The translations under genes were made by a program, and so were the position numbers. Positions 31,243-39,422 of a DNA stretch of 64,000 nt are shown in pieces. The notes under the pieces were generated by a model. The model was not told where the DNA came from and made no database searches. It saw only the letters and a list, made by a program, of their open reading frames with translations. How positions within the stretch are numbered: position 1 is the stretch's first letter; each line of letters starts with the position of its first letter. Source of the DNA: JAWLEV01 sp046538105 (lineage in GTDB: Bacteria > Chloroflexota > Anaerolineae > UBA1429); the NCBI GenBank assembly GCA_046538105.1, contig JBKHJO010000006.1, forward strand, positions 1 to 64,000, written 5' to 3'.

Positions 31243-32760
31243 ATGGCTCTCTCATTGCATGAATCGGATTTTATCATCGAGCGGGACGAGGAACGGTGCA
31301 TAGCATGTCGGGTGTGCGTGCGACAGTGTGCCAACGACGTGCATTTTTACGATGCTGAGGATAATCGCGTTCTCAGTCACAATGACCAGTGTGTGGGATG
31401 TCACCGCTGCGTGGCTCTTTGTCCCACCGATGCCCTTGTGGTGCGTAGAAATCCCCTGGAGTTTCGGCACCATGCCAACTGGACGGGAGAGAACCTGTAC
31501 AATATTTACAAGCAGGCAGAGATGGGAGGGATGCTGCTGACGGGAATGGGATGTGATCAACCCTATCGCATCTATTGGGATCACATGCTGCTGAACGCGT
31601 CCCAGGTGACCAATCCCTCCATCGATCCCCTGCGGGAGCCTATGGAACTGAAGACATATCTGGGGGCCAAGCCGGAACAGGTCATCTTTGAGGAAGACGA
31701 AAATGGAAAGCCCTCGCTCAAGACAGAGGTGGCGCCTCAACTGGAACTGGAGACGCCCATCATGTTCTCCGCCATGTCCTATGGCTCCATCAGTTTCAAC
31801 GCCTGTCTCTCTCTGGCACGAGCAGCCACGGCTGCAGGGACCTTTTATAATACGGGAGAGGGCGGATTGCATCCGGATCTGTATGAATATGGCTCCCATA
31901 CCATCGCCCAGGTGGCCTCTGGACGTTTCGGCGTGCATCTGGGCTATCTGAATACGGCGGCAGCGCTGGAGATAAAGATAGGTCAGGGAGCCAAGCCGGG
32001 AATCGGCGGGCATCTGCCTGGCGAAAAGGTCACATCGGATGTCTCGCGCACACGGATGATACCCGAGGGGACGGACGCCCTCTCGCCCGCACCCCATCAT
32101 GACATCTATTCCATCGAGGATCTGCGGCAGTTGATTTATGCGCTCAAGGAGGCCACGGGCTATGAGAAGCCCGTCTCTGTCAAGGTGGCGGCGGTGCATA
32201 ACGTGGCGCCCATCGCCAGCGGCATCGTGCGGGCGGGGGCCGATATCGTGGCCATCGATGGCCTACGTGGGGGAACGGGGGCGGCGCCGACCATCATTCG
32301 CAACAACGTGGGTATCCCCATCGAGTTAGCCCTGGCGGCGGTGGACCGCCGCCTGCGCGAGGAGGGTATTCGTCATCGCGCCTCTCTGGTAGTGGCAGGG
32401 AGCATTCGTAACAGCGCAGATATCGTCAAGGCCATCGCCTTGGGGGCCGATGCCGTTTATATCGCCACAGGAGCCCTGGTGGCCATGGGATGTCACCTAT
32501 GTCAGAACTGTTACACGGGAAAGTGCAACTGGGGCATTGCCACCCAGGACCCCTATCTGACCAAGCGCCTCAATCCCAATATCGGCGAGAGGCGTTTGGT
32601 GAACCTCCTCCGCGCCTGGTCTCTGGAGATCAGAGAGATGATGGGGGGTATGGGAGTGAACTCGGTGGATAGCCTGCGAGGCAATCGCGATCACCTTCGT
32701 GGGGTGGGGTTGAACCAGACCGAACTGGATGCCCTGGGCATTCGTCTGGCAGGGAGTTAG
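31243..32760 (+). CDS. Archaeal-type glutamate synthase core subunit with N-terminal ferredoxin domain
   Basis: A 505-residue FMN/Fe-S enzyme corresponding to the synthase domain of GOGAT, which turns 2-oxoglutarate plus glutamine-derived ammonia into glutamate. Two [4Fe-4S] motifs open the protein (CIACRVCVRQC, CVGCHRCVALC). The GOGAT barrel follows with MSYGSISFNA, EGGLHPDL, KIGQGAKPGIGGHLPG and GLRGGTGAAP. A cysteine cluster CHLCQNCYTGKC near residue 420 is the expected site for the 3Fe-4S centre. It starts a five-gene split GOGAT operon. Confidence 0.92.
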   Translation: MALSLHESDFIIERDEERCIACRVCVRQCANDVHFYDAEDNRVLSHNDQCVGCHRCVALCPTDALVVRRNPLEFRHHANWTGENLYNIYKQAEMGGMLLTGMGCDQPYRIYWDHMLLNASQVTNPSIDPLREPMELKTYLGAKPEQVIFEEDENGKPSLKTEVAPQLELETPIMFSAMSYGSISFNACLSLARAATAAGTFYNTGEGGLHPDLYEYGSHTIAQVASGRFGVHLGYLNTAAALEIKIGQGAKPGIGGHLPGEKVTSDVSRTRMIPEGTDALSPAPHHDIYSIEDLRQLIYALKEATGYEKPVSVKVAAVHNVAPIASGIVRAGADIVAIDGLRGGTGAAPTIIRNNVGIPIELALAAVDRRLREEGIRHRASLVVAGSIRNSADIVKAIALGADAVYIATGALVAMGCHLCQNCYTGKCNWGIATQDPYLTKRLNPNIGERRLVNLLRAWSLEIREMMGGMGVNSVDSLRGNRDHLRGVGLNQTELDALGIRLAGS

Positions 32761-32769
32761 GGGGAAACT

Positions 32770-33228
32770 GTGAAGCGAATTGTGGTGCATGAGGAGTACT
32801 GTATCGGTTGTCGTCTATGTGAGGTACACTGTATCGTTCAACATTCCAAGTCTCGGGATATCATCAAGGCCTACAAACTGGAGCGCCCACAGGTGATGCC
32901 CCGGGTGATGGTAGAGGAGAGCGGTCCTATCTCCTTTGCCCTGCAGTGCCGACATTGTCTGGAGCCGACATGTGTGGAGGCCTGTCCCTCGGGCGCCATG
33001 CGGCGCGACGAGGAGACGGGTACCGTCGTACTGGATCAGGATCGTTGTGTGGGATGCTGGATGTGCATTATGGTGTGTCCCGTTGGCGCCATACAGCAGA
33101 ATCTGACGGGGACGGGTGTGGCCTCCAAGTGTGATCTGTGCTATGGGGCCGAGATGCCCGTATGTGTCGCCAACTGTCCCAATGAGGCGCTGACATACGA
33201 GGAGATCGAGTCGGGAGGGAAAGCGTGA
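32770..33228 (+). CDS. 4Fe-4S electron-transfer subunit (HycB/DmsB-like)
   Basis: A 152-residue polyferredoxin with four cysteine groups: CIGCRLCEVHC, CRHCLEPTCVEACP, CVGCWMCIMVCP and CDLC with CVANCP. This is the pattern of four-cluster electron-transfer subunits. It starts at a GTG 9 bp after the synthase core and overlaps the flavoprotein gene by 4 bp. It likely passes electrons from the flavoprotein to the synthase core. Confidence 0.92.
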   Translation: MKRIVVHEEYCIGCRLCEVHCIVQHSKSRDIIKAYKLERPQVMPRVMVEESGPISFALQCRHCLEPTCVEACPSGAMRRDEETGTVVLDQDRCVGCWMCIMVCPVGAIQQNLTGTGVASKCDLCYGAEMPVCVANCPNEALTYEEIESGGKA

Positions 33229-34505
33229 GGATACTGATTATCGGCAATTCGGCGACTGCGGTGGGGGCAGTGGAGTCCATACGACAGCATGACGAGGAAG
33301 CGGAAATCGTCGTTGTCTCGGAGGAATCCTATAGCATGATCTACTCGCGCCCCATGCTTTCCCATTACCTTGGTGGGGAAATCGAAAAGTCGCGCCTGGC
33401 CTATCGAGGGGAAGATTTCTACCGACGCTACGATGTCACACCGATCCTTGGGACACGCATCGTCGAGATAGAGCCAGAGGAACACCGCATACGCGCGGCG
33501 TCGGGCGAGACCTATGACTATGACAGGCTTGTCATCTCTACTGGGGGCACGCCGATCGTCCCACCCATCCCGGGCATGGATACTGGGGGCGTATATACCT
33601 TTACGCGGCTGGAGGACGCCGAGGGTATTATCCAGGCTCTTGAGGAACGTGCGGTTGAGCGCTGTATCGTCGTGGGCGGGGGCATGATCGGGATGAAGAC
33701 TATCGACGCCCTCATGAAACGAGGTGCATCGGTGACGATACTGGAATTAGCTCCTCATATACTGGGGGCGGCCCTGGACGAGACGGGATCGCGGATGATG
33801 ACGCGTTTGCTCGAGTCGGCGGGGGTGAACGTCCTGACAGAAAACACTGTGGAAGAGATTCAAAGCAGCGAAGGGCAAATAAAAAGTGTGAGGCTGCGGG
33901 ATGGTCGCCTGCTCGACTGTGATCTATTGATATTTGGCATCGGCGTGCGTCCCAACGCTGGCCTGGCAGAAGAAGCGGGGATCGAAGTGAATCGGGGCAT
34001 CGTGGTGGATCAGTATATGCGGACCTCGGCGCTAGATATCTATGCCGCCGGCGATGTGGCCGAGGCCTACGATCTGGTGGTAGACATGAACCGTACCGTG
34101 GCCATCTGGCCCAACGCCTACCGACAGGGAGCCGTGGCGGGAGCCCATGCGGTGGGGGTGTCCCGTCCCGATGAGGGGGGCGTGGCCATGAACACGGTGG
34201 AGGTGTGCGGTGTTCCTGCCATGTCCATCGGCAATGGAAATGCTTCTGGGGAGGATTGCGAGGTGCTGATGGAGCATGATGCAGAGAATCACCGTTACAA
34301 GCGTCTCGTCCTGCAAGATGATCGCCTGGCGGGAGCCATCCTCATAGGCGATGTGGGGCGAGCGGGCATATATACTGGATTGATTCGGAGCAAGGTGGAT
34401 GTGAGCGATTGTCGTGATGGTCTCTTGCGCGAGCACTTTGGTCTGCTGTCGCTGCCCGACCAGTATCGGAAGCATATCGTGACCGGCTTGGGAATCGAGG
34501 TTTGA
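33225..34505 (+). CDS. FAD-dependent NAD(P)-linked oxidoreductase of the GOGAT operon
   Basis: A 426-residue flavoprotein with two dinucleotide folds. The FAD-binding start is RILIIGNSATAVGAVESI, and the second site is CIVVGGGMIGMKTIDALMKR. The FAD-contact motif DIYAAGDVAEA lies near residue 275. It resembles nitrite-reductase-type and rubredoxin-reductase-type oxidoreductases. In this context it most likely oxidises NAD(P)H to supply electrons to the split glutamate synthase, in place of GltD. Confidence 0.88.
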   Translation: MRILIIGNSATAVGAVESIRQHDEEAEIVVVSEESYSMIYSRPMLSHYLGGEIEKSRLAYRGEDFYRRYDVTPILGTRIVEIEPEEHRIRAASGETYDYDRLVISTGGTPIVPPIPGMDTGGVYTFTRLEDAEGIIQALEERAVERCIVVGGGMIGMKTIDALMKRGASVTILELAPHILGAALDETGSRMMTRLLESAGVNVLTENTVEEIQSSEGQIKSVRLRDGRLLDCDLLIFGIGVRPNAGLAEEAGIEVNRGIVVDQYMRTSALDIYAAGDVAEAYDLVVDMNRTVAIWPNAYRQGAVAGAHAVGVSRPDEGGVAMNTVEVCGVPAMSIGNGNASGEDCEVLMEHDAENHRYKRLVLQDDRLAGAILIGDVGRAGIYTGLIRSKVDVSDCRDGLLREHFGLLSLPDQYRKHIVTGLGIEV

Positions 34506-34521
34506 GAGGGGGGGAGGAGAT

Positions 34522-35700
34522 ATGACCTGGCTGAGGGCAAAGAGCGGGACGTTTCAGGAGAATGCTTACGGGGATGACAAGGTATTCGACGCCTGTGGAC
34601 TGTTTGGATTTATAGACACGAGTGGGCGCAAGCATGATGGAGGCCGTATCGTGGAGGCCATTACCAATATGAGGGAACGGGGAAACGGCCTAGGGGCAGG
34701 GTATGCCGCCTATGGGCTCTATCCCGAGTTCAGCGAGCACTATGCCTTCCACGTCATGTGCCAGGATGAACGGGCGCGCGAGGAACTGGATACCTATCTA
34801 CGGCGACATTTCGCCGTAGTACACGACGAACCGATCCCCCACCGGCATGTGGAGGGCATCCTGGATCCGCCCATCGTATGGCGCTACTTTTTGTTCCCCC
34901 AGAGTGCACAGATGGTGGGGCGCTCCGAGGAGGACTATATCGTGCACCAGGTAATGACCATCAACTCGCAGTTGGATAACGCTTTCGTGGTCTCCAGTGG
35001 CAAGAATATGGGCATATTCAAGGGCGTGGGACACCCGGATGAGATCGCGGAATTCTACAAGATCGCCGACTATGAGGGTTATATGTGGACGGGGCATACC
35101 AGGTTCCCCACGAATACGCCGGGATGGTGGGGGGGTGCACATCCTTTTGGATTGTTGGACTGGTCGGTGGTGCACAATGGTGAGATCTCTTCCTATGGCA
35201 TCAACAGGCGCTATATGGAGATGCACGGCTATCTGTGTACCATGCGTACGGATACCGAGGTGGTGGCCTATGCTGCCGATCTGATCATGCGGCGCCACAG
35301 GCTGCCGCCCGAGATGGCCGCCGCCGTCTTTGCCAGTCCCCTGTGGGAGGAGATGAAAGAGATGCCCGAGAGTGAGAGGCAGATGTATCGTACCATTCGT
35401 CAGGCCTATGGCTCCATCCTGCTCAATGGGCCCTTTACCGTGATCATCGCCCGTGCGGGCGAGATGCTGGGTCTTGGTGATCGCGTTCGCCTGCGTCCCC
35501 TGGCCGCTGCCGTCAACCAGGATATCCTCTACGTCTCGTCGGAACTGTCGACCATATCCCTGGTGGACCCCGACATAGAGCATGCGTGGACACCGCTTGG
35601 AGGGGAGCCCGTCATAGGACGCCTGGGGCAGAGACCAAAAGTGCCCCGGGCCCATCGCACTGGCGAGGAGGTAGTGGAGAAGGAGGCGCTTCATGTCTGA
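34522..35700 (+). CDS. Glutamine amidotransferase (class II) subunit of glutamate synthase
   Basis: A 392-residue protein matching the GATase domain of GOGAT, which releases ammonia from glutamine. The nucleophile Cys25 lies in DACGLFGF. TGHTRFPTNTPGWWGGAHPF and SVVHNGEISSYG are substrate-binding elements. In most class II amidotransferases this Cys is residue 1 after processing; here 24 residues precede it, so either a propeptide is removed or the start is later. GGGGGAGGAG precedes the ATG. It overlaps the next gene by 8 bp. Confidence 0.92.
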   Translation: MTWLRAKSGTFQENAYGDDKVFDACGLFGFIDTSGRKHDGGRIVEAITNMRERGNGLGAGYAAYGLYPEFSEHYAFHVMCQDERAREELDTYLRRHFAVVHDEPIPHRHVEGILDPPIVWRYFLFPQSAQMVGRSEEDYIVHQVMTINSQLDNAFVVSSGKNMGIFKGVGHPDEIAEFYKIADYEGYMWTGHTRFPTNTPGWWGGAHPFGLLDWSVVHNGEISSYGINRRYMEMHGYLCTMRTDTEVVAYAADLIMRRHRLPPEMAAAVFASPLWEEMKEMPESERQMYRTIRQAYGSILLNGPFTVIIARAGEMLGLGDRVRLRPLAAAVNQDILYVSSELSTISLVDPDIEHAWTPLGGEPVIGRLGQRPKVPRAHRTGEEVVEKEALHV

Positions 35701-36490
35701 TCGGGCACAACTGGATGTGGCGCCCGCCATCCCCTGCGGTTCGGGGGGCGAGGCGGTGAGTATAGATGCCCCTGGCATGTATTACAAGCAGTTAAACGAG
35801 CAGATCAAGCGTCTGGCCGATAAGGGCGTCAGAGAGATAACGGTCTCTGGGCTTGCCGGGCAGCGCTATCTGGGTACAAACCTTCGAGCACACATGCGTG
35901 TCTTCATGTACGGCGTGCCGGGGAACGACCTGGGAGCATTTATGGATGGCCCGCAGATCGAGGTCTTTGGCAGCGTCCAGGATGGTGTGGGCAACACCAT
36001 GAACGATGGCAGCATCGTCGTCCACGGTTCTGCAGGGGATATCGTGGGCCATTCCATGCGGGGCGGCGAGATATACATTCGCGACAACGTGGGCTATCGG
36101 GTGGGCATCCATATGAAGCAATATGAGGATGTGCGCCCCGTTATCGTCATCGGGGGCACGGCACAGCATTTCCTGGGCGAGTATATGGCCGGCGGCGTGC
36201 TGATCGTTCTGGGCAGGCAGTTGGACAACGATGAACGCCATCCCTCTCGGTATATTGGCACCGGCATGCACGGCGGCGTCATCTATATGCGGGGTGCAGT
36301 TGATGAGGCCTTTTTGGGCCAGGAGGTGGGCATTGTGCCCATGGAGGCGGAGGATAAGGGGCGGGTAGAAGAGTATATGGGTTTCTATGCAGAGCATTTC
36401 GATATGGACTTGTCTACATTGCTGAGTCGCCCCTTTACCAAGTTGGTACCCCTGACCAAGCGCCCCTACGGGCGGCTTTACGCGTACTGA
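35693..36490 (+). CDS. GXGXG-domain subunit of glutamate synthase
   Basis: A 265-residue beta-helix protein matching the C-terminal domain of the GOGAT large chain. Repeats of the GxxGxG type run through the middle (QDGVGNTMNDGSIVVHGSAG, RGGEIYIRDNVGYRVG, MHGGVIYMRG). It is the structural partner of the core and amidotransferase subunits. It is the last gene of the operon. No terminator is obvious directly after it. Confidence 0.93.
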   Translation: MSDRAQLDVAPAIPCGSGGEAVSIDAPGMYYKQLNEQIKRLADKGVREITVSGLAGQRYLGTNLRAHMRVFMYGVPGNDLGAFMDGPQIEVFGSVQDGVGNTMNDGSIVVHGSAGDIVGHSMRGGEIYIRDNVGYRVGIHMKQYEDVRPVIVIGGTAQHFLGEYMAGGVLIVLGRQLDNDERHPSRYIGTGMHGGVIYMRGAVDEAFLGQEVGIVPMEAEDKGRVEEYMGFYAEHFDMDLSTLLSRPFTKLVPLTKRPYGRLYAY

Positions 36491-36574
36491 GCGGATTGCG
36501 CCTTGCCCTCCTGAAGAGGGTGGAGGGAAGAGAGTAGGTGTGGTCTCTTGTGGCGCCCCCCTATGTCCGTTGAT

Positions 36575-36602
36575 GTAGAGACGCAAAATCTTGCGTCTCT
36601 AC
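36575..36602. repeat. Palindromic intergenic element (12-bp arms)
   Basis: GTAGAGACGCAA and TTGCGTCTCTAC are perfect inverse copies with a 4-nt loop AATC. Elements with this core are, to my knowledge, widespread in Chloroflexota and cyanobacterial spacers. Confidence 0.75.
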
Positions 36603-36732
36603 CTTTGCGGACCTCGGGACACTGTGGTATGGCGCAGTCGCGGTATGCGCGGTAAAGATATTCCCACCCGGCCCCCAGCGAGGATTGACGGAGATCAAGA
36701 AAACAAGCGGGCAATGGGATTGTCCCGTCCAC

Positions 36733-36751
36733 CGTCGGCTTGAAGCCGACG
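36733..36751. repeat. Second palindromic element
   Basis: CGTCGGCT and AGCCGACG are perfect inverse copies around TGA. This is another likely dispersed palindrome. Confidence 0.6.
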
Positions 36752-37060
36752 TCTATTGTCAAAAGTGCGTCAGAAACACACTCCCCCGCCTAGTTTGGCC
36801 TCACGGAACCCGTTTCCAATGGATTCTCTAGCAGACGTGGATTTCGATCCGCGGCCGGGGCAGACGCGAATCCCCCGATTGGCTTCTTGACCTTGATGAA
36901 TGCACGTCTGCACGTGTGAGCGGTGTGCAGATTGTGTGTCCCGCCGTGAACAGGTGGGGCTGGTTATGTGTCTGTGTGCTTTTCCTCTCCCGCCAGGTGA
37001 GCATTTTCATTTGGGTATCTTGCACTAGACAGCGGCTTCCCTTCTTGTTCACTTTTCCCA

Positions 37061-37090
37061 AAGACAAGGTACCCTGTCATCCCTTATACT
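37061..37090 (+). promoter_or_regulatory. Promoter of glnA
   Basis: AAGACA (37061-37066), 18-nt spacer, TATACT (37085-37090). The start would be near 37097, about 33 nt before the ATG. Confidence 0.55.
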
Positions 37091-37129
37091 GTGTGCGTAA
37101 TGTTAAGATACCCTATGGAGGGAGAGATC

Positions 37130-38467
37130 ATGACAAAGCGCACGGAAGATATTCTTCGCACGGCAAAGGAAGAGCGAGTCAAGTTTGTACATCTGCAGTT
37201 CACCGACGTGATGGGCGTGGTGAAGGGGATAACCATCCCCGATCACGAGCTGGAGACGGCCCTCACTAAGGGCGTCTGGTTCGACGGATCCTCGATCCAG
37301 GGGTTTGCTCGTATCGCAGAGAGCGATATGTACCTCATGCCCGACCCGGATACGTTCAAGATCATTCCCTGGGAGGCTAAGGAGGGCGCGTCCACGGCGC
37401 GCATGATCTGCGACCTCTACACGCCAGAGGGAGAGCCTTTTGCAGGCGACCCGCGCGGTGTGCTGAAACGGGCGGTGGCCAGGGCGGAGGAGATGGGCCT
37501 TACGTATAACTGTGGGCCTGAGCTCGAGTTCTTTCTCTTTGAGCAGGACGAGGAGGGGAACCCTGTACTAAAGCCCCACGACCAGGGCGGCTATTTTGAC
37601 TATTCGAATGACAGGGCCGTTGGGGTGCGCAAAGACATGGTCGCTGCATTGGAGGCCCTGGGCATCACCGCTGAGGCCAGCCATCACGAGGTGGCGCCTG
37701 GCCAGCACGAGATAGACTTTCGATACGCCGATGCCGTGACGGCGGCCGACAACGCCGTGACCTTCAAGTACGTTCTCAAGGCTGTAGCGAGAATGGCGAA
37801 CGTCTATGCCACCTTCATGCCCAAGCCCATCGCCAGAATCAACGGTTCGGGCATGCACACCCATCAGAGTCTGATGTGCGACGACTCGGGCGCGAACGCC
37901 TTTGCCGATCCCGACGACGAGTTTGGGTTGTCCATCATGGCCAAGCAGTTCGTCGCGGGGCAGTTGGCGCATGCGCGGGGTCTGTGTGCGGTGATCGCCC
38001 CCCTGGTCAACTCGTACAAGCGGCTGGTGCCCGGATATGAGGCCCCCGTCTACATCAGCTGGGCGCGCATCAACCGGTCCGCCCTGATCCGCGTACCCCG
38101 GACGAGCGACATCGAGTCGACGCGCCTGGAGTTACGCTGCCCCGATCCGAGCTGCAACCCCTATCTGGCCTTTGCGGCCATGCTCGCGGCCGGGCTTGAC
38201 GGCATCGAGAGAGAACTCACCCCGCCCGAGGCCCTGGAGGAGAACCTGTACGAGATGGATGAGCAACGACGTATGGAGCGCCACGTGGATACGCTACCTG
38301 GTTCACTGAAGGAGGCGCTGGAATGCCTGGAGGAGGACAAGGTGATACAGGAGGCCCTTGGGGCGCACATCTATGAGCAGTTTAGGGACGCCAAGCGTCA
38401 AGAATGGGATCAATATCGCATAGAGGTGACCCCCTGGGAGTTGGACCGCTACCTGCCGACGTACTAG
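37130..38467 (+). CDS. glnA: Glutamine synthetase, type I
   Basis: A 445-residue GSI, which makes glutamine from glutamate, ATP and ammonia. Signatures include WFDGSSIQGFA, the metal/ATP motif NGSGMHTHQSL, and RSALIRVPR. The length and the NLYEMDEQRR region resemble the GSI-alpha group, without the canonical adenylylation sequence. The ATG at 37130 has GGAGGGAGAG upstream and replaces a longer frame start at 37091 that overlaps the promoter. Its product feeds the split glutamate synthase upstream. Confidence 0.96.
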   Translation: MTKRTEDILRTAKEERVKFVHLQFTDVMGVVKGITIPDHELETALTKGVWFDGSSIQGFARIAESDMYLMPDPDTFKIIPWEAKEGASTARMICDLYTPEGEPFAGDPRGVLKRAVARAEEMGLTYNCGPELEFFLFEQDEEGNPVLKPHDQGGYFDYSNDRAVGVRKDMVAALEALGITAEASHHEVAPGQHEIDFRYADAVTAADNAVTFKYVLKAVARMANVYATFMPKPIARINGSGMHTHQSLMCDDSGANAFADPDDEFGLSIMAKQFVAGQLAHARGLCAVIAPLVNSYKRLVPGYEAPVYISWARINRSALIRVPRTSDIESTRLELRCPDPSCNPYLAFAAMLAAGLDGIERELTPPEALEENLYEMDEQRRMERHVDTLPGSLKEALECLEEDKVIQEALGAHIYEQFRDAKRQEWDQYRIEVTPWELDRYLPTY

Positions 38468-38519
38468 AGGAGGCGTGTGCCGAACACCCTTTGACTTGAT
38501 TGCGAGGAGTGAACAACCA

Positions 38520-39287
38520 ATGACTGCGCAGACCATGACCGCAGAACAGATCGATGAGGCCAAGAATATCGAGTGGATCGACATAGGCGTAGAGGGGTTG
38601 CTGGAGTTCATCCCAGGCTTACCCAAAGGAGATGCCATACTGGTACGAGGGGAGCCTGGCACGGGGAAGACGATTCTCTGCCTGCAGTTCCTACACAAGG
38701 GGGCAGAGACCGGCGAAAAGTGTGTGTATATCACCACAGAGGAGACCCCTGAGACCATACTGAGAACGGGGACCCAGCTCTGGAGCGATTTTCCCGCGCT
38801 GATTGACAGTGGTCAGATTCGGGTTGTGAACCTGTCTATCACTGCAACGTACAGCAGCGATTACTCGCTCGTGGGGAAGGATGAGGTGATGGGCATCGTC
38901 TATGAGGGGCTGGATAAACAGCCCAATGCCTCCCGCATCGTCATCGACTCTCTGTCTTCTCTTGGCAGACGTCTGTCAGATGAATCGGAGTTCAGAGAGG
39001 TCTTTATGCGGCTGCTGCTGGAAGCCAAGCAGCGTGGTGCAACAGTCGTTCTCTCGGCAGAGGGCATCCCGCTGTCTCCAGATATCACAGAGTATCTGGC
39101 CGATCATCTGATCTACCTTGACTATCACAAGCACGACGTGATCTGGACGCGAGTCTTTATCCTGCGAAAATCTCGAAGCGTGCCACTCAAGCCGCAGATC
39201 CTAAAGCTGAATATAGAACGAAATGGCTTGTCTGTGGAAGAGATTCCCATCGCCTTGAAGCCCGTCTGGTTCCAGAGCAAGATCTAA
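38520..39287 (+). CDS. KaiC/RecA-superfamily ATPase
   Basis: A 255-residue P-loop ATPase of the KaiC/RadA type with one domain. Walker A is GEPGTGKT at residues 44-51, the text around it is PGLPKGDAILVRG, and Walker B is ASRIVIDSLSSLGR. It has no KaiC phosphorylation tail. The ATG at 38520 follows GAGGAGTG; a longer frame would start at 38475. It sits between glnA and the ammonium channel, where a PII gene is often found, so a signalling role in nitrogen control is possible but only inferred. Confidence 0.85.
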   Translation: MTAQTMTAEQIDEAKNIEWIDIGVEGLLEFIPGLPKGDAILVRGEPGTGKTILCLQFLHKGAETGEKCVYITTEETPETILRTGTQLWSDFPALIDSGQIRVVNLSITATYSSDYSLVGKDEVMGIVYEGLDKQPNASRIVIDSLSSLGRRLSDESEFREVFMRLLLEAKQRGATVVLSAEGIPLSPDITEYLADHLIYLDYHKHDVIWTRVFILRKSRSVPLKPQILKLNIERNGLSVEEIPIALKPVWFQSKI

Positions 39288-39316
39288 CGCCCAGATACTC
39301 GACGTAAGACAAAATC

Positions 39317-39403
39317 CATATAGGCCCTTTCGAGGTTGATCTCGACAAAGTGAACCTTTGGCACAAAGCGTTGTGCCTAAACTCGAAAGGGCCGTTCTAT
39401 ATG
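39317..39403 (+). ncRNA. Cloverleaf-like structured RNA element before the ammonium channel gene
   Basis: A 12-bp stem GGCCCTTTCGAG/CTCGAAAGGGCC (39323-39334 with 39382-39393) is extended outward, after a 4-nt bulge, by CATATA/TATATG. It encloses three small hairpins in series: GTTGA/TCGAC, AAAG/CTTT, and GGCACAA/TTGTGCC. The result is a four-way junction. No T run follows, so it is not a simple terminator. It could be a cis-acting regulator of the channel gene or a short palindromic mobile element. Confidence 0.6.
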
Positions 39404-39422
39404 TAAAAGGGAGAAGAGAACA

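Larger units (their letters stand above)
36491..37060. other. Long gene-free region with palindromic repeats
   Basis: No gene is supported. The region contains two palindromes (36575-36602 and 36733-36751), a 7-bp stem near 36697-36714, and separated inverse copies of GCAGACGTG/CACGTCTGC (about 36832 and 36903). Base use is uneven, as in repeat-rich spacers. Confidence 0.5.

Noticed and set aside
39317..39403. tRNA gene
   Set aside because: It folds as a junction of four stems, but the main stem is 12 bp plus an extension, and there is no TTC loop, anticodon arm of normal size or CCA-ready acceptor.
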